Positions 35,371 to 44,602 of a stretch of 64,000 bases of DNA are shown here, one piece after another. Location: the NCBI RefSeq assembly GCF_000428845.1, contig NZ_AUAS01000008.1:1-64000 (forward strand), written 5' to 3'. The position numbers and the translations under genes were made by a program. How positions within the stretch are numbered: the stretch's first letter is position 1; each line of letters begins with the position of its first letter. The DNA comes from Dyadobacter alkalitolerans DSM 23607. Its GTDB lineage: Bacteria > Bacteroidota > Bacteroidia > Cytophagales > Spirosomataceae. Under the pieces are notes generated by a model. It was not told the origin of the DNA and searched no databases. It worked only from the letters and a program-made list of their open reading frames with translations.

Positions 35371-36261
35371 CTAATTCAAACTCATCTTCTTGAATTCCAG
35401 CGGTTTCATGCCGGTTTGCTTTTTGAATAACCGCGTGAAGTAGGAGCTGTTTTCAAACCCGAGTCCGTACGCAATTTCTGCAACGCCCTGACTGCCTTCT
35501 CTCAACATATTTTTCGCTTCCGAAATCAATGATATATGAATGAGGTCCATGGCGGTTTTGCCTGTTTCCTGACGGAGCAGGTCACTGAGGTAACGTGAGG
35601 AAACATTGAGCTGCTCGGCGATTGAATTTACGCTGGGTAACCCCTTGGTTTGCAAATATCCCTGGCCATAATATGCCCCCAGCGCGTCGTTGAACCTGGT
35701 GACGGTTTTGCCCGACATGTCGGTGCGGTTGAGGAATTGCCTTTTGTAAAACCGCTGCGCATACATCAAAATCGAGGCTATGTGGCTCAGAATGATCTCC
35801 CGGCTATATTCGTCGGGATTATTTTGGTATTCCGCTTTAACCTTATCATGAAGCTCCCAGATCACAGCTTCTTCTTTTGGGGAAAGGTGCAGCGCTTCAT
35901 TTACCTCGTAATCAAAGTAACCGTATTTCTGAATGGCGTGGTGCAGTTCGTGGCCGGCCAGGAAATCTTCGTGAATGAGGATCATAAATCCCTTTTCTTC
36001 AAACTCAACGTCCTTAATTTCAATGATCTGCCGGGGTTTGACAAACATCATCGAGCCCTCGCTATGGTCATATTCTGTTCGGCCATAACGGATAATGCCG
36101 GACCTTAACTTCTTGAAACCAATCATGTAAGCATCGCTGGTGAACTCGCGGTCACCGAGCGTGCAGGCATTGTTACAAGCATTGATGCTGAATAGCGGAT
36201 TTTCCGGTGGCGCCCAGCCATTGCCCTTATGGATCTCGCTTATCGTTTTATAATGTTTCAT
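35371..36261 (-). CDS. AraC-family transcriptional regulator
   Basis: The second in-frame ATG (36261) gives 296 residues and the family-like start HYKTISEIHK; the first at 36297 adds 12 residues. The N-terminal cupin-like sensing region runs to about 180. The AraC DNA-binding domain follows with two helix-turn-helix motifs: SVNSIAEQLNVSSRYLSDLL and VAEIAYGLGFENSSYFTRLF. The ending KKQTGMKPLEFK is canonical. It is an intact relative of the broken regulator at 14058. The neighbouring SDR gene starts upstream on the same strand, 64 bases between them, and is probably controlled by or linked to it. Confidence 0.93.
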   Translation of the reverse strand: MKHYKTISEIHKGNGWAPPENPLFSINACNNACTLGDREFTSDAYMIGFKKLRSGIIRYGRTEYDHSEGSMMFVKPRQIIEIKDVEFEEKGFMILIHEDFLAGHELHHAIQKYGYFDYEVNEALHLSPKEEAVIWELHDKVKAEYQNNPDEYSREIILSHIASILMYAQRFYKRQFLNRTDMSGKTVTRFNDALGAYYGQGYLQTKGLPSVNSIAEQLNVSSRYLSDLLRQETGKTAMDLIHISLISEAKNMLREGSQGVAEIAYGLGFENSSYFTRLFKKQTGMKPLEFKKMSLN

Positions 36262-36324
36262 TTGTATTGCTAAAAACGAATTGTTCAGAGTTAACAATTT
36301 AGCTGTTTTTATAATTCGGCCTAT

Positions 36325-37149
36325 TCAATGTCCGTGCGCCGCAATGCTGACGTCCTTCCAGGCCTGAATATCTTTTAAGCGTTCTGTATAAGCCTGATTC
36401 ATACCATGATAAGCCACTTTTCCCAACAATAATCTCAGCGGAGGATTTTCACTGTCTATCACTTTCAGAATAGCATCCACGGTTGCTTCCGGCTTGCCCC
36501 AGCCATCCGGATTCTCGCCTGATTCAGCAAATGCAGCGCGTAAGGGCGCATAATCTTCGATGTCCGATGTGGTCTGAACTGCGGAATTTCCAGCCCATTC
36601 TATTGCATATCCGTTGGGCTCGATCAAGGTGAATTTAATGCCGAGATGTGCCACTTCGCTCGCAATGGTTTCGCTTAGGCCTTCCACTGCAAATTTGGAT
36701 GCATTATATAAGCCCAGCATAGGCAAGGTTGTTAGTCCCAAAAAGCTTGAAACCTGGATGATATGACCTTATTTTTGCGCTCTCATTACGGGCAGCACCG
36801 CTTGTGTGACCCAAAGCAAACCAAAGAAATTGGTTTCCATTTGTGCCCTTGCCTGCTCTTCTGTGGTTTCTTCCACCGTTCCGAATACCCCATATCCCGC
36901 ATTATTAATTAGGATATCAATGCTTCCGAAATGCTCTTTTACCTGTGCAACGGCTTTGTTTACTGCATTTCTGTCGTTGACATCGAGCTGAACGGGCAGA
37001 ATGTTGTCGCCGTACGTGGCAACCAAATCGTCCAGGGCCGCAATGTTGCGAGCGCTGGCGGCAACTTTATCTCCGCGTTTCAGGAGTGCTTCTGCCCATA
37101 ATTTTCCAAATCCTCTGGATGCGCCGGTAATAAAAATGGTTTTTGACAT
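36325..37149 (-). pseudogene. Short-chain dehydrogenase interrupted by an in-frame stop
   Basis: The two halves lie in one frame. The first (37149 to 36769) has the NAD(P) loop TGASRGFGKLWAEA and the motif NNAGYG, and ends in VMRAQK followed by TAA at 36769-36771. The second continues with GHIIQVSSFLGLT and the catalytic YNASK (Tyr-x3-Lys) and runs to 36325. SDRs commonly read K-S-G at this point, so a TCA to TAA change (one base) would explain the stop. Both the Ser and the Tyr/Lys are in the second half, so a truncated product could not be active. Otherwise the gene is intact, about 274 residues. Confidence 0.85.
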
Positions 37150-37272
37150 GATCTTATTTTTTTGTGTTTTTAATGTTTATTTTGATGACACAAAGTTGGC
37201 GTACATGCCGGCGGATAAATAGCTCATTTGAGCGGAAGAATAGCACAGAATTACCTTGTTCTGTGGCAAGCC

Positions 37273-39546
37273 ATGAATCATAAACAAAAAGCCATGTATC
37301 AGGAATTTATTGAAATCCGGGGTGCCCGTGAAAACAATCTGAAAAACGTTTCACTGCGCATTCCGAAACGCAAGATCACCATCTTCACAGGCGTGTCGGG
37401 ATCTGGGAAGTCGTCCATCGTTTTCGATACGATCGCCACGGAGGCGCAACGCCAGCTGAATGAGAATTTCAGCATGTTTATCCGGAATTTTCTCCCCAAA
37501 TACGCCCAGCCACACGCCGATGCGATTGAAAATCTCAGCATGGCCATTGTGGTCGACCAGAGGAGGTTAGGCGGGAATTCACATTCAACATTGGGCACGA
37601 TTACGGACATTTCTCCGGTGTTACGATTGCTGTTTTCCAGGATCGGGAAGCCGCATATCGGGAATTCCAATGCGTTTTCATTCAACGATCCGCAGGGAAT
37701 GTGCCCGGAATGTAATGGGATAGGAAAAAAAATGGGCGTTGTGGCGGACTCGTTTCTGGACATGTCCAAGTCCCTCAACGAAGGCGCCGTGCAGGTTCCG
37801 GTGTTTGCGACCTGGGAAAAAAGCAGTTACGCGAGTTCGGGGTTTTTTGACAATGATAAAAAACTTTCAGATTTCACGGATGAGGAAATGAAGCTGCTGC
37901 TCTATGGTAAGGACCTGAAATACAAGTTACAGGTTGGAGGCGGAACGATGAATGCGACTTACCTGGGCGTGATCGAGAAATTTGAAAAGTCATATATTAA
38001 AAGAGACATTAAGACATTATCGGAGCGGACGCAAAAGAGTGTTGCGCCTTACATTGCCCTCAAACCGTGTCCATCCTGCCACGGCGCGCGGCTGAGCCAG
38101 GCTGCATTGAACTGTAAAATTGATGGCAGGAATATAGCCGAAATGTCGGCGATGGAAGTGTCGGAACTGGTGTCATTGATCAGTAAAATCAAAGATCCGC
38201 TGGCCGCATCCATGGTAGCTACATTATCCGAAAGGTTGCAGCATTTAGTGGATATTGGCCTGGAATATCTGAGCCTGGACCGGGAAACGACCACTTTGTC
38301 GGGCGGAGAATCACAGCGGGTGAAGATGGTTAAGCATTTGAGTAGCAGCTTGATCGATGTTATGTATATCTTCGATGAGCCGAGTGTGGGTTTGCATCCG
38401 CGCGATGTGCACAGGCTGAATGAACTGCTGGGGAAATTGCGCGACAAAGGCAATACAGTGATTGTGGTCGAGCATGATCCGGATGTGATTAAGGTCGCGG
38501 ACCACATTGTAGATGTAGGCCCGCACGCGGGAAGCAATGGCGGTAACATTGTTTTTGAGGGAACATATGCCGAGCTTGTCAAGGCGGACACGCTTACCGG
38601 CCGCCATATCAAGCAGTCTTTGCTGCTCAAAGAAAAATCCCGCAAAGCTTCGGGCAAGCTTTCTGTAAAAAATGCAAAGATCAATAACCTGCATGATGTA
38701 AGTGTGGACGTTCCGGTTGGCGTGCTGACAGTGGTTACGGGCGTGGCCGGTTCGGGCAAAAGCTCACTCATTAATCATGTGTTTTTGAAACAACATCCTA
38801 AGGCAATCGTCATTGACCAGTCGGCCGTGGGAACATCCACGCGCTCCAACCCTGCCACATATACGGGTGTAATGGACGACGTGCGTAAGGCTTTCGCGAA
38901 GGAGAATGGCGTAAGTGCCTCATTATTCAGTTTCAATTCGCAGGGTGCTTGCCCGAATTGTCAGGGGCTGGGTGTGATTTACACCGATCTGGCCTTCATG
39001 GACGGGATCAAAACACCTTGCGAAATTTGCGAAGGGAAGCGTTTCAAGGAGGAAGTCCTGGCTTATAAGCTGGATGGAAAGTCCATTTCCGATATTCTCG
39101 AAATGACCGTTTTACAAGCATTGGATTATTTTACACAAAAAGACATTCTGCATAAGTTGCAAGCTATGAGCGATGTCGGGCTTGACTATCTTACGCTTGG
39201 CCAGCCGCTAAGCACTTTATCCGGCGGGGAATGTCAGCGCATTAAGCTTGCCAGCGAACTGCATAAAAAAGGCAGCATTTACGTCCTTGACGAGCCTACG
39301 ACGGGGCTGCATATGTCGGATATAACGCATCTGCTTTCCATCATGAACCGCCTTGTAGATGCCGGAAACACCATGATCGTCATCGAGCATAACCTGGATG
39401 TGATCAAGAATGCGGACTGGATCATTGATATGGGGCCGGATGGTGGCACGAAGGGTGGAAAAGTTGTTTTCGAAGGCACGCCGGTCGAATTATTAAGTGC
39501 GAAAGGATCGATTACCAGCTTATATCTGAAAAACGCAACAGCTTGA
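37273..39546 (+). CDS. UvrA-like ABC ATPase, short form
   Basis: I use the ATG at 37273 (757 residues); the ATG at 37294 is also possible, and 37228 gives a non-family extension. Two ABC ATPase units are present: Walker A GVSGSGKSS and GVAGSGKSS, and signatures TLSGGESQR and TLSGGECQR. CxxC zinc modules are seen as CPECNG/CPSCHG and CPNCQG/CEICEG. Canonical UvrA has about 940 residues; this one is shorter and resembles the UvrA2/DrrC-like class that lacks the UvrB-binding region and is tied to drug or DNA-damage tolerance. Whether it repairs DNA is not shown. It is divergent from the SDR gene. Confidence 0.92.
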   Translation: MNHKQKAMYQEFIEIRGARENNLKNVSLRIPKRKITIFTGVSGSGKSSIVFDTIATEAQRQLNENFSMFIRNFLPKYAQPHADAIENLSMAIVVDQRRLGGNSHSTLGTITDISPVLRLLFSRIGKPHIGNSNAFSFNDPQGMCPECNGIGKKMGVVADSFLDMSKSLNEGAVQVPVFATWEKSSYASSGFFDNDKKLSDFTDEEMKLLLYGKDLKYKLQVGGGTMNATYLGVIEKFEKSYIKRDIKTLSERTQKSVAPYIALKPCPSCHGARLSQAALNCKIDGRNIAEMSAMEVSELVSLISKIKDPLAASMVATLSERLQHLVDIGLEYLSLDRETTTLSGGESQRVKMVKHLSSSLIDVMYIFDEPSVGLHPRDVHRLNELLGKLRDKGNTVIVVEHDPDVIKVADHIVDVGPHAGSNGGNIVFEGTYAELVKADTLTGRHIKQSLLLKEKSRKASGKLSVKNAKINNLHDVSVDVPVGVLTVVTGVAGSGKSSLINHVFLKQHPKAIVIDQSAVGTSTRSNPATYTGVMDDVRKAFAKENGVSASLFSFNSQGACPNCQGLGVIYTDLAFMDGIKTPCEICEGKRFKEEVLAYKLDGKSISDILEMTVLQALDYFTQKDILHKLQAMSDVGLDYLTLGQPLSTLSGGECQRIKLASELHKKGSIYVLDEPTTGLHMSDITHLLSIMNRLVDAGNTMIVIEHNLDVIKNADWIIDMGPDGGTKGGKVVFEGTPVELLSAKGSITSLYLKNATA

Positions 39547-39606
39547 TCAGGGCCGTTGCGCCAGGTTGCTATCTCCTCATTTACCTCATCCTTTCCAGCG
39601 CAGCGG

Positions 39607-40749
39607 TTACCAGAATTTGGGTTTTTCCAATGTCCCGCCCTGCTCCCGACAGTCGGTGCAGCTGGGCGGGGCACCCAAGAGGAATTCTCCCCTCAGGCCT
39701 GTGTATGACAATAATAATGAGGTAGTTTCGAGTCCGCATTGTCTGTTGCTCGTAGGGCTGCACACTACATCAAATGTATCGGGCATCATGCAGGTCGGGA
39801 ATTTTCCAAGCTTTGGTGTGATCGTAAGCCTTTTCGTTTCTTCGGTTGATGCACTGAAGTAGCCAAACACGAGTTCTTTTCCGTTTGTAATGTTTTTGAT
39901 ATTGCCGGTAACCTGCGAAGGCTGGGGATCAAAAAGGCTTCCTGTTCCCTGTGTGGTTTTAGAAAGTGCGGTCCAGTATTCGAACGCAGGCCTGGAAAGG
40001 CCATATTGTCGCACCAGCACGCTGTATTTAATGTAAAGTTTATTAGTCGAAACAGGGACTTTGAAAAGTGGCAGATCTTTGATAATGTCACTGGAAAGTT
40101 TCACCGTTGTCCCAAGCAGAATGCTTCCGGAGCGCATATTTCCCCAACATTGATTAATGTCTTTAATCCGGGAAACATATTTCTTGTCAATCACTTCGAT
40201 GCCCGTTTGGTAGGCCGCACGATATTCCCAGGTTTCTTCAAATTTCCAGCGGTAAAACTGTGTCTTTCCCTGCGCGTCGTGGGCGTTTACGTAAAATATC
40301 ATTGCATCCTGGAAGCTGTCAAACTTGGTGGTCAGGCTGTCGATGGCAGGAGTAACACTAACCGTCACATAATCAGACAAATATTCATTTCCATCCTGCG
40401 TCTTGATCCGGATCCGGTATTTGTCGGCAGCATTGTATTGTCGTGGCGGAAGCTCATACAAGCCCGCACGCGACTCAGTAAACGCATTAATTTCTCCCGA
40501 TTCCGATTCAACGGAGACGGCTGCATGGGATTCGATCGTGGGGCCGGCGGTTTGGTTTACATTCTGCGTTCTCCTGAGTTCTATCCTGCTAGTGTCCTTC
40601 CCCACATTCAGAAATCCATCCACAACCAGGTGATTTTCAACAGAATTGACCTCCGGCGGAGAGAATGGCTCAATGCAGCTGTCCATAAAAAACAGCAGGG
40701 CAAAAGAAACAAACTTAAGTAAACGATTTCGCATAGCCACTTTTCTCAC
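39607..40749 (-). CDS. DUF4249 lipoprotein, stand-alone
   Basis: This 380-residue protein has lipobox FFMDSC (Cys25 from the first Met; Cys20 if Met6 is the start). The family pattern is NHLVVDGFLNVGKDTSRIEL, an Ig-like middle and the C-terminal LVFGYFSASTEETKRL. The end is Cys-rich (CGLETTS and CTDCREQGG), with six Cys in the last ~65 residues, unlike the copies at 30-32 kb. No TonB receptor adjoins it, which is unusual, since DUF4249 is normally beside one. It lies 60 bases from the convergent UvrA-like gene. It is intact. Confidence 0.9.
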   Translation of the reverse strand: MRKVAMRNRLLKFVSFALLFFMDSCIEPFSPPEVNSVENHLVVDGFLNVGKDTSRIELRRTQNVNQTAGPTIESHAAVSVESESGEINAFTESRAGLYELPPRQYNAADKYRIRIKTQDGNEYLSDYVTVSVTPAIDSLTTKFDSFQDAMIFYVNAHDAQGKTQFYRWKFEETWEYRAAYQTGIEVIDKKYVSRIKDINQCWGNMRSGSILLGTTVKLSSDIIKDLPLFKVPVSTNKLYIKYSVLVRQYGLSRPAFEYWTALSKTTQGTGSLFDPQPSQVTGNIKNITNGKELVFGYFSASTEETKRLTITPKLGKFPTCMMPDTFDVVCSPTSNRQCGLETTSLLLSYTGLRGEFLLGAPPSCTDCREQGGTLEKPKFW

Positions 40750-40832
40750 TAAGTTCTGAAATTGTCAGTAAATCGAGAAACAATGTACCAAAATTTATCG
40801 GCGGATGGTTACTTATGCCTGTGGTAACCACC

Positions 40833-41630
40833 TTACTTCCCCATCCATTTCTTAAAATCATTCGTTTTTTCCCGGCTTACAATGGATTCTTTTTCGAAGG
40901 TTGGTTTTAATGTCAGGGCCAGGCGGTTATTGTAGTAGGGTTGGATCTGGGTTACGGATTGGTGGGTGACAATGAGGCCGCGGTTGATGCGGAAGAAGCG
41001 GTCGGGATCGAGAAACAGTTCCAATTCATCCATGCGATAATCCACGACGAACTTTTGACCCTGCTGGTTTTTGAAGAAGCTGACCCCGTCTTCAATGTAA
41101 AAATAAGCAATTTCTGAAATTTCAACTGACAGCATTCTTGCACCTTGCTTCACAAGAAAACGCTTCCGGTAATCGGCGGCTGGCTGCTGTAATTGGAGGT
41201 TTTTAAGGATGTTTTCCAGGTTAGCAGGCAATGTTGGCATTTCTTGTTTCCGCTGGCTTCCGGTAAGGTCGTAGAACTTCCTGATGCTGCGTTGCAGATC
41301 TTCCTGCTGCACGGGTTTCAGCAGATAATCAATGCTGTTGACCTTGAATGCCTGCAGTGCATATTCGTCATAGGATGTCGTGAAAATCACGGTGCTCCTG
41401 ATTTCTATGCGGTTAAATATTTCAAAGCTCTGCCCGTCTGCCAGCTCAATGTCCAGAAAAATAATGTCCGGCTCAGCACTGCCCTTTTCGCGGTTTTCCG
41501 AAATCCATTCCACCGTAGCTTCAATGCTGGGTGTAATGCCTTTAATGACAAATTCCGGAGCGGTCTCTTCCAGCAGTTTTGTGAGTTTGCGCACGGCAAG
41601 CTTCTCGTCTTCAACAATTAAGATATTCAT
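40833..41630 (-). CDS. LytTR-type response regulator
   Basis: This 265-residue regulator has a receiver domain with acidic residues at 7-8 (VEDE), phosphoacceptor Asp60 (IIFLDIELADGQ) and Lys in YLLKPV. The C-terminal LytTR domain (about 155-255) contains KQGARMLSVEISEIAYFYIE and FFRINRGLIVTHQSV. It is the last gene of a three-gene operon: two kinases precede it, each overlapping the next gene by 4 bases (ATGA). This family usually controls envelope or signalling functions. Targets are unknown, but the divergent LytTR-only gene at 44101 is a candidate. Confidence 0.94.
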   Translation of the reverse strand: MNILIVEDEKLAVRKLTKLLEETAPEFVIKGITPSIEATVEWISENREKGSAEPDIIFLDIELADGQSFEIFNRIEIRSTVIFTTSYDEYALQAFKVNSIDYLLKPVQQEDLQRSIRKFYDLTGSQRKQEMPTLPANLENILKNLQLQQPAADYRKRFLVKQGARMLSVEISEIAYFYIEDGVSFFKNQQGQKFVVDYRMDELELFLDPDRFFRINRGLIVTHQSVTQIQPYYNNRLALTLKPTFEKESIVSREKTNDFKKWMGK

Positions 41631-42706
41631 TGGTTATCAGGATTTTGCATAAGCAAGGGCAACAGTACGACAAAGTGGTCGGTGCTCAGGTCTATCACGG
41701 GCTGCCTGTCGGACAGCAGCCTGTATTTAGCTTCAATGTTGGCAAGGCCCAGCCGGGTTGATTTTACGCGGGTTGATTTTTCCAAGAGATTATTACGCAC
41801 TTCCAGCTGATCGTTGTCGATCGAAGTGATCGCTATCAGAAGCGGATTTTTTTCCAGAATCGTATTGTGCTTTACGGCATTCTCGACTAGTAATTGCAAT
41901 GTTAAAGGCGGAATATATTTGTTTAAAGCGCTGTCGCTCACGTTAATCACAAGTTCCAGTCCCGTATCGTATCTGGTCCGCAGGAGGTGATAATAGGATT
42001 TGATAAAACGGATTTCGGTGGCCAGCGTCGTGAGCTCGTGCTGGTTGGTTTGCAGCAGATAACGGTAAACCTTTGCCATTTCATCCACAAATTGCTCGGC
42101 CCGGGCAGGCTCGTCATGGATGAGTGCCGAAAGTGTATTCAGACTATTAAACAAAAAATGCGGGTTAACCTGGCTTTTAAGGCTTTGGAGCTGTCCCTGT
42201 AATCCGGCCTTTTTGATGGCCTCTTTATTGATCTTGATCTCTTTCCATTTTCGCAGTGAATAATTTACTTCATACAAACAGGTCAAAAGCAGTATCGCCA
42301 GCATTTCAAACAGATATACATTTATCATTTTCCCGAAATCCAATTGTGCATTTAATGGCCGGAAATGAATGATGAATAGGCCATATGCCGTCACATAAAC
42401 GCCCGTAAGGACGCAAAATGAGAGCGCGGTGTACACTGCCCTTTTCAGTGAGGAATGGATGGACGGATATTTCCGGGCAATGTATTGCGCCGCCCAGTCA
42501 TGCGGAATAAATGCCAGAATGGTCATGGACAAGACCATTAATGTACCTAAAATGAAATTCGGGATGCTGGCAAAATAAGGATCACCGATGAGCAAATAAC
42601 TGATCGTGGGCACAAACCAGGGCACAAGCAGGACAAACATCCACCTGCCGAAGAGGCTCAGCCATATCAGCTGGCCAATGTGCTGAAATCTGTAATGTTT
42701 TATCAT
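41627..42706 (-). CDS. LytS-like sensor histidine kinase, second of two
   Basis: This 359-residue kinase has four predicted helices in its first ~150 residues and no large extracytoplasmic domain. The His_kinase (LytS/AlgZ) motif is NPHFLFNSLNTLSALI, with the phospho-accepting His in it. A degenerate HATPase follows with LTLQLLVENAVKHN and LGLANIEAKY. It overlaps both neighbours by 4 bases. It resembles the kinase upstream closely in layout (VDEMAKVYRYLLQTN versus VDEMSKVYRYLLSVN), so the two arose by duplication. Both would be expected to act on the single response regulator downstream. Confidence 0.93.
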   Translation of the reverse strand: MIKHYRFQHIGQLIWLSLFGRWMFVLLVPWFVPTISYLLIGDPYFASIPNFILGTLMVLSMTILAFIPHDWAAQYIARKYPSIHSSLKRAVYTALSFCVLTGVYVTAYGLFIIHFRPLNAQLDFGKMINVYLFEMLAILLLTCLYEVNYSLRKWKEIKINKEAIKKAGLQGQLQSLKSQVNPHFLFNSLNTLSALIHDEPARAEQFVDEMAKVYRYLLQTNQHELTTLATEIRFIKSYYHLLRTRYDTGLELVINVSDSALNKYIPPLTLQLLVENAVKHNTILEKNPLLIAITSIDNDQLEVRNNLLEKSTRVKSTRLGLANIEAKYRLLSDRQPVIDLSTDHFVVLLPLLMQNPDNQ

Positions 42707-43791
42707 GTATAGATCAGGGGCAAAAGCACTGTGAATTCTGATCCTTCTTCCTTGATCTGAATGGTTCCTGCCTGGTTGAAAAGCATTTTATAGCGCGATA
42801 TCAATGTGGCTAGACCGGCATTGCTGAATGGCGTGCGCACGGTCCTTTTTTGTAAATTATTGACCACTTCCAGCTGGCCGGTGGCGGTAGTCCGGATAGC
42901 AATCCGCAGCGGATGGTCGGCGGAAATAATGTTGTGCCGGATCGCATTATCGATCAATGTTTGCAATGTTAATGGCGCCATTTGGCCATTCAGATACAGG
43001 TCCGCAGCTTGAATGGAAATGCTTATGCCGTTTTCAAAACGCGTCTCCAGTAAGTAAATGTAGGAGCGGATGTAACGCAGCTCGGCATCGAGCGTAACCA
43101 TGCTTGTTTCGCGGTCGGGGCCATTAACGCTTAGCAGATAGCGGTAGACTTTGGACATCTCATCCACGAATTTCTCAGCCGTAGCAGGCGATTCTGAGAT
43201 CAGTACGGACAGGGAGTTAAGGCAATTGAATAAAAAATGCGGGTTAACCTGCTGTTTGACCACTTCCAGCTCAGAGAGCAATTGCCGCTGCTCCATCTGC
43301 TGCAATTCATCCTGATTGGTTTTCCACTGCATGAATGTATAAGCCAGTTCCGTAAGCCCGGCACCGATCAGCGAAGCCGCAAGAAGCAGGAATACGGACC
43401 ACATGGCCCGTTCACGCTGGATCGAAAAGCCGAATAAATGGATCTGGTCATAGGCCAGCAGCACCGCCATCAGAATACAAACATTAACAATTGAATAAAG
43501 CACAAACCAGAACAACACGCGGAAAACGGACTGGTGTGTGTCGGGATATATTTTGGCAATGATAATGGCGATGATCTGATTGATATGATTGGCTATCAGG
43601 CAGAGTATAAGGTTAATAAAGCTCCCGCCCAGAAAAACCCGCAGATCCGAAAAGTAAATGCTTCCCCACATCAGGTAACCCACCACAGGAACCAGCCAGG
43701 GGATCACTAATACAAGAATGAAGAAGTTTAGACGGTTTTTTCGAAGCGTATCAAAATATTTATCGAAATACCTGAACCGGATTCGCATCAT
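42703..43791 (-). CDS. LytS-like sensor histidine kinase, first of two
   Basis: This 362-residue membrane kinase has four helices (about 22-40, 50-70, 85-105 and 125-148). The motif NPHFLFNCLNSLSVLI carries the conserved His, and LTLQTLIDNAIRHN marks the ATPase. The N-terminal helices have little loop, so it may sense the membrane itself or form a dimer with the second kinase. It is the first gene of the kinase-kinase-regulator operon. The intergenic region upstream is described separately. Confidence 0.93.
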   Translation of the reverse strand: MMRIRFRYFDKYFDTLRKNRLNFFILVLVIPWLVPVVGYLMWGSIYFSDLRVFLGGSFINLILCLIANHINQIIAIIIAKIYPDTHQSVFRVLFWFVLYSIVNVCILMAVLLAYDQIHLFGFSIQRERAMWSVFLLLAASLIGAGLTELAYTFMQWKTNQDELQQMEQRQLLSELEVVKQQVNPHFLFNCLNSLSVLISESPATAEKFVDEMSKVYRYLLSVNGPDRETSMVTLDAELRYIRSYIYLLETRFENGISISIQAADLYLNGQMAPLTLQTLIDNAIRHNIISADHPLRIAIRTTATGQLEVVNNLQKRTVRTPFSNAGLATLISRYKMLFNQAGTIQIKEEGSEFTVLLPLIYT

Positions 43792-44100
43792 AGTAAAAAC
43801 ATGAACAGCAAAAATAGGAATGCAAGGAATAGGGCAGAAACGGATCGGCTGTCAATTGTATAAAAAAAGTGCTGAAATGTCATTAATCTTCTTCTAAACT
43901 GCTTACCTCCGACATTCATGTAAACCATTGGTGAAAACGGCGATACATACAGATCATCCGCCAAAAAGTGTAATACAGATACCAAATCTTACAGTACGGA
44001 TAATATCTGTTTCCCACCGCAACAATTGCGAGCGAATTTTGTGTCATTCTAATAGCCAGGGCATTACCCTAAAATCAATTTAACTTTTATCTATTAAGCC
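43792..44100. other. Divergent intergenic region with inverted repeat
   Basis: This 309-bp region lies between the kinase operon (leftward) and the LytTR-only gene (rightward). A 65-codon minus-strand ORF at 43788-43985 touches the kinase start, but its sequence gives no recognisable family and I do not call it. ACAGATA (43975-43981) and TATCTGT (44004-44010) form an inverted repeat, and a further ACAGAT occurs at 43949. These might be binding sites for the LytTR proteins or promoter-proximal operators. No perfect TAnnTTTG box was found. Confidence 0.4.
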
Positions 44101-44490
44101 ATGAAAACAACTTTAATGAATCCATTCTCCTGGACAGCCGAACCAACCGACGTTGACAATGCTCACCTTATTGCAGTGCACATGCACGGCAAGATCTTGT
44201 GGGTTTCTGCGCAAGAGATCACGTTTCTGGAAGGGGAAGGGAACTACACTTACATTCATACGCGTCAGGGCAAGAAATATCTGGTGTCCAAAACGCTGAA
44301 AGTAGTGGTGGAGATTTTGAATGTCGATTTTATCCGGATCCACAAATCATACATTGTTAATCCAATGTACATTACGGCGCAAATCGAACCTGACACGCTG
44401 TTGCTGAGCTGTGGACGGAAGGTGCCTATTGCAAGAAGAAGAATGCGTGAAATTCATGAAATGCTTGCGGGTGAATCCCTGGCAGCGTAA
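44101..44490 (+). CDS. Stand-alone LytTR DNA-binding protein
   Basis: This 129-residue protein consists of about 25 residues plus a LytTR domain: GKILWVSAQEITFLEGEGNY, then YLVSKTLKVVVEIL and FIRIHKSYIVNPMYI. It has no receiver domain, so it cannot be controlled by phosphorylation in the ordinary way. It is divergent from a LytS/LytTR operon and is probably part of the same circuit, either as target or as competitor for sites. A strong terminator follows 16 bases after the stop, so it is transcribed alone. Confidence 0.9.
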   Translation: MKTTLMNPFSWTAEPTDVDNAHLIAVHMHGKILWVSAQEITFLEGEGNYTYIHTRQGKKYLVSKTLKVVVEILNVDFIRIHKSYIVNPMYITAQIEPDTLLLSCGRKVPIARRRMREIHEMLAGESLAA

Positions 44491-44506
44491 GGATTATATA
44501 GAAGCA

Positions 44507-44538
44507 AGCCCCGGATCAGCAAAGGTCCGGGGCTTTTT
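44507..44538 (+). terminator. Intrinsic terminator after the LytTR gene
   Basis: AGCCCCGGA (44507-44515) pairs perfectly with TCCGGGGCT (44526-44534), loop of 10 bases, followed by a T run at 44534-44538. Confidence 0.92.
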
Positions 44539-44602
44539 CGTTTCCCGGCGGGCGGGCACAGATATTTAATGTCTGGCCGAAACACTTAACACGGCATCGA
44601 TT

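Noticed and set aside
43788-43985. 65-codon minus-strand ORF overlapping the first LytS kinase by 4 bases
   Set aside because: The overlap suggested coupling, but the translation has no family pattern and no signal, and its end is a low-complexity Phe/Leu run within the kinase control region.
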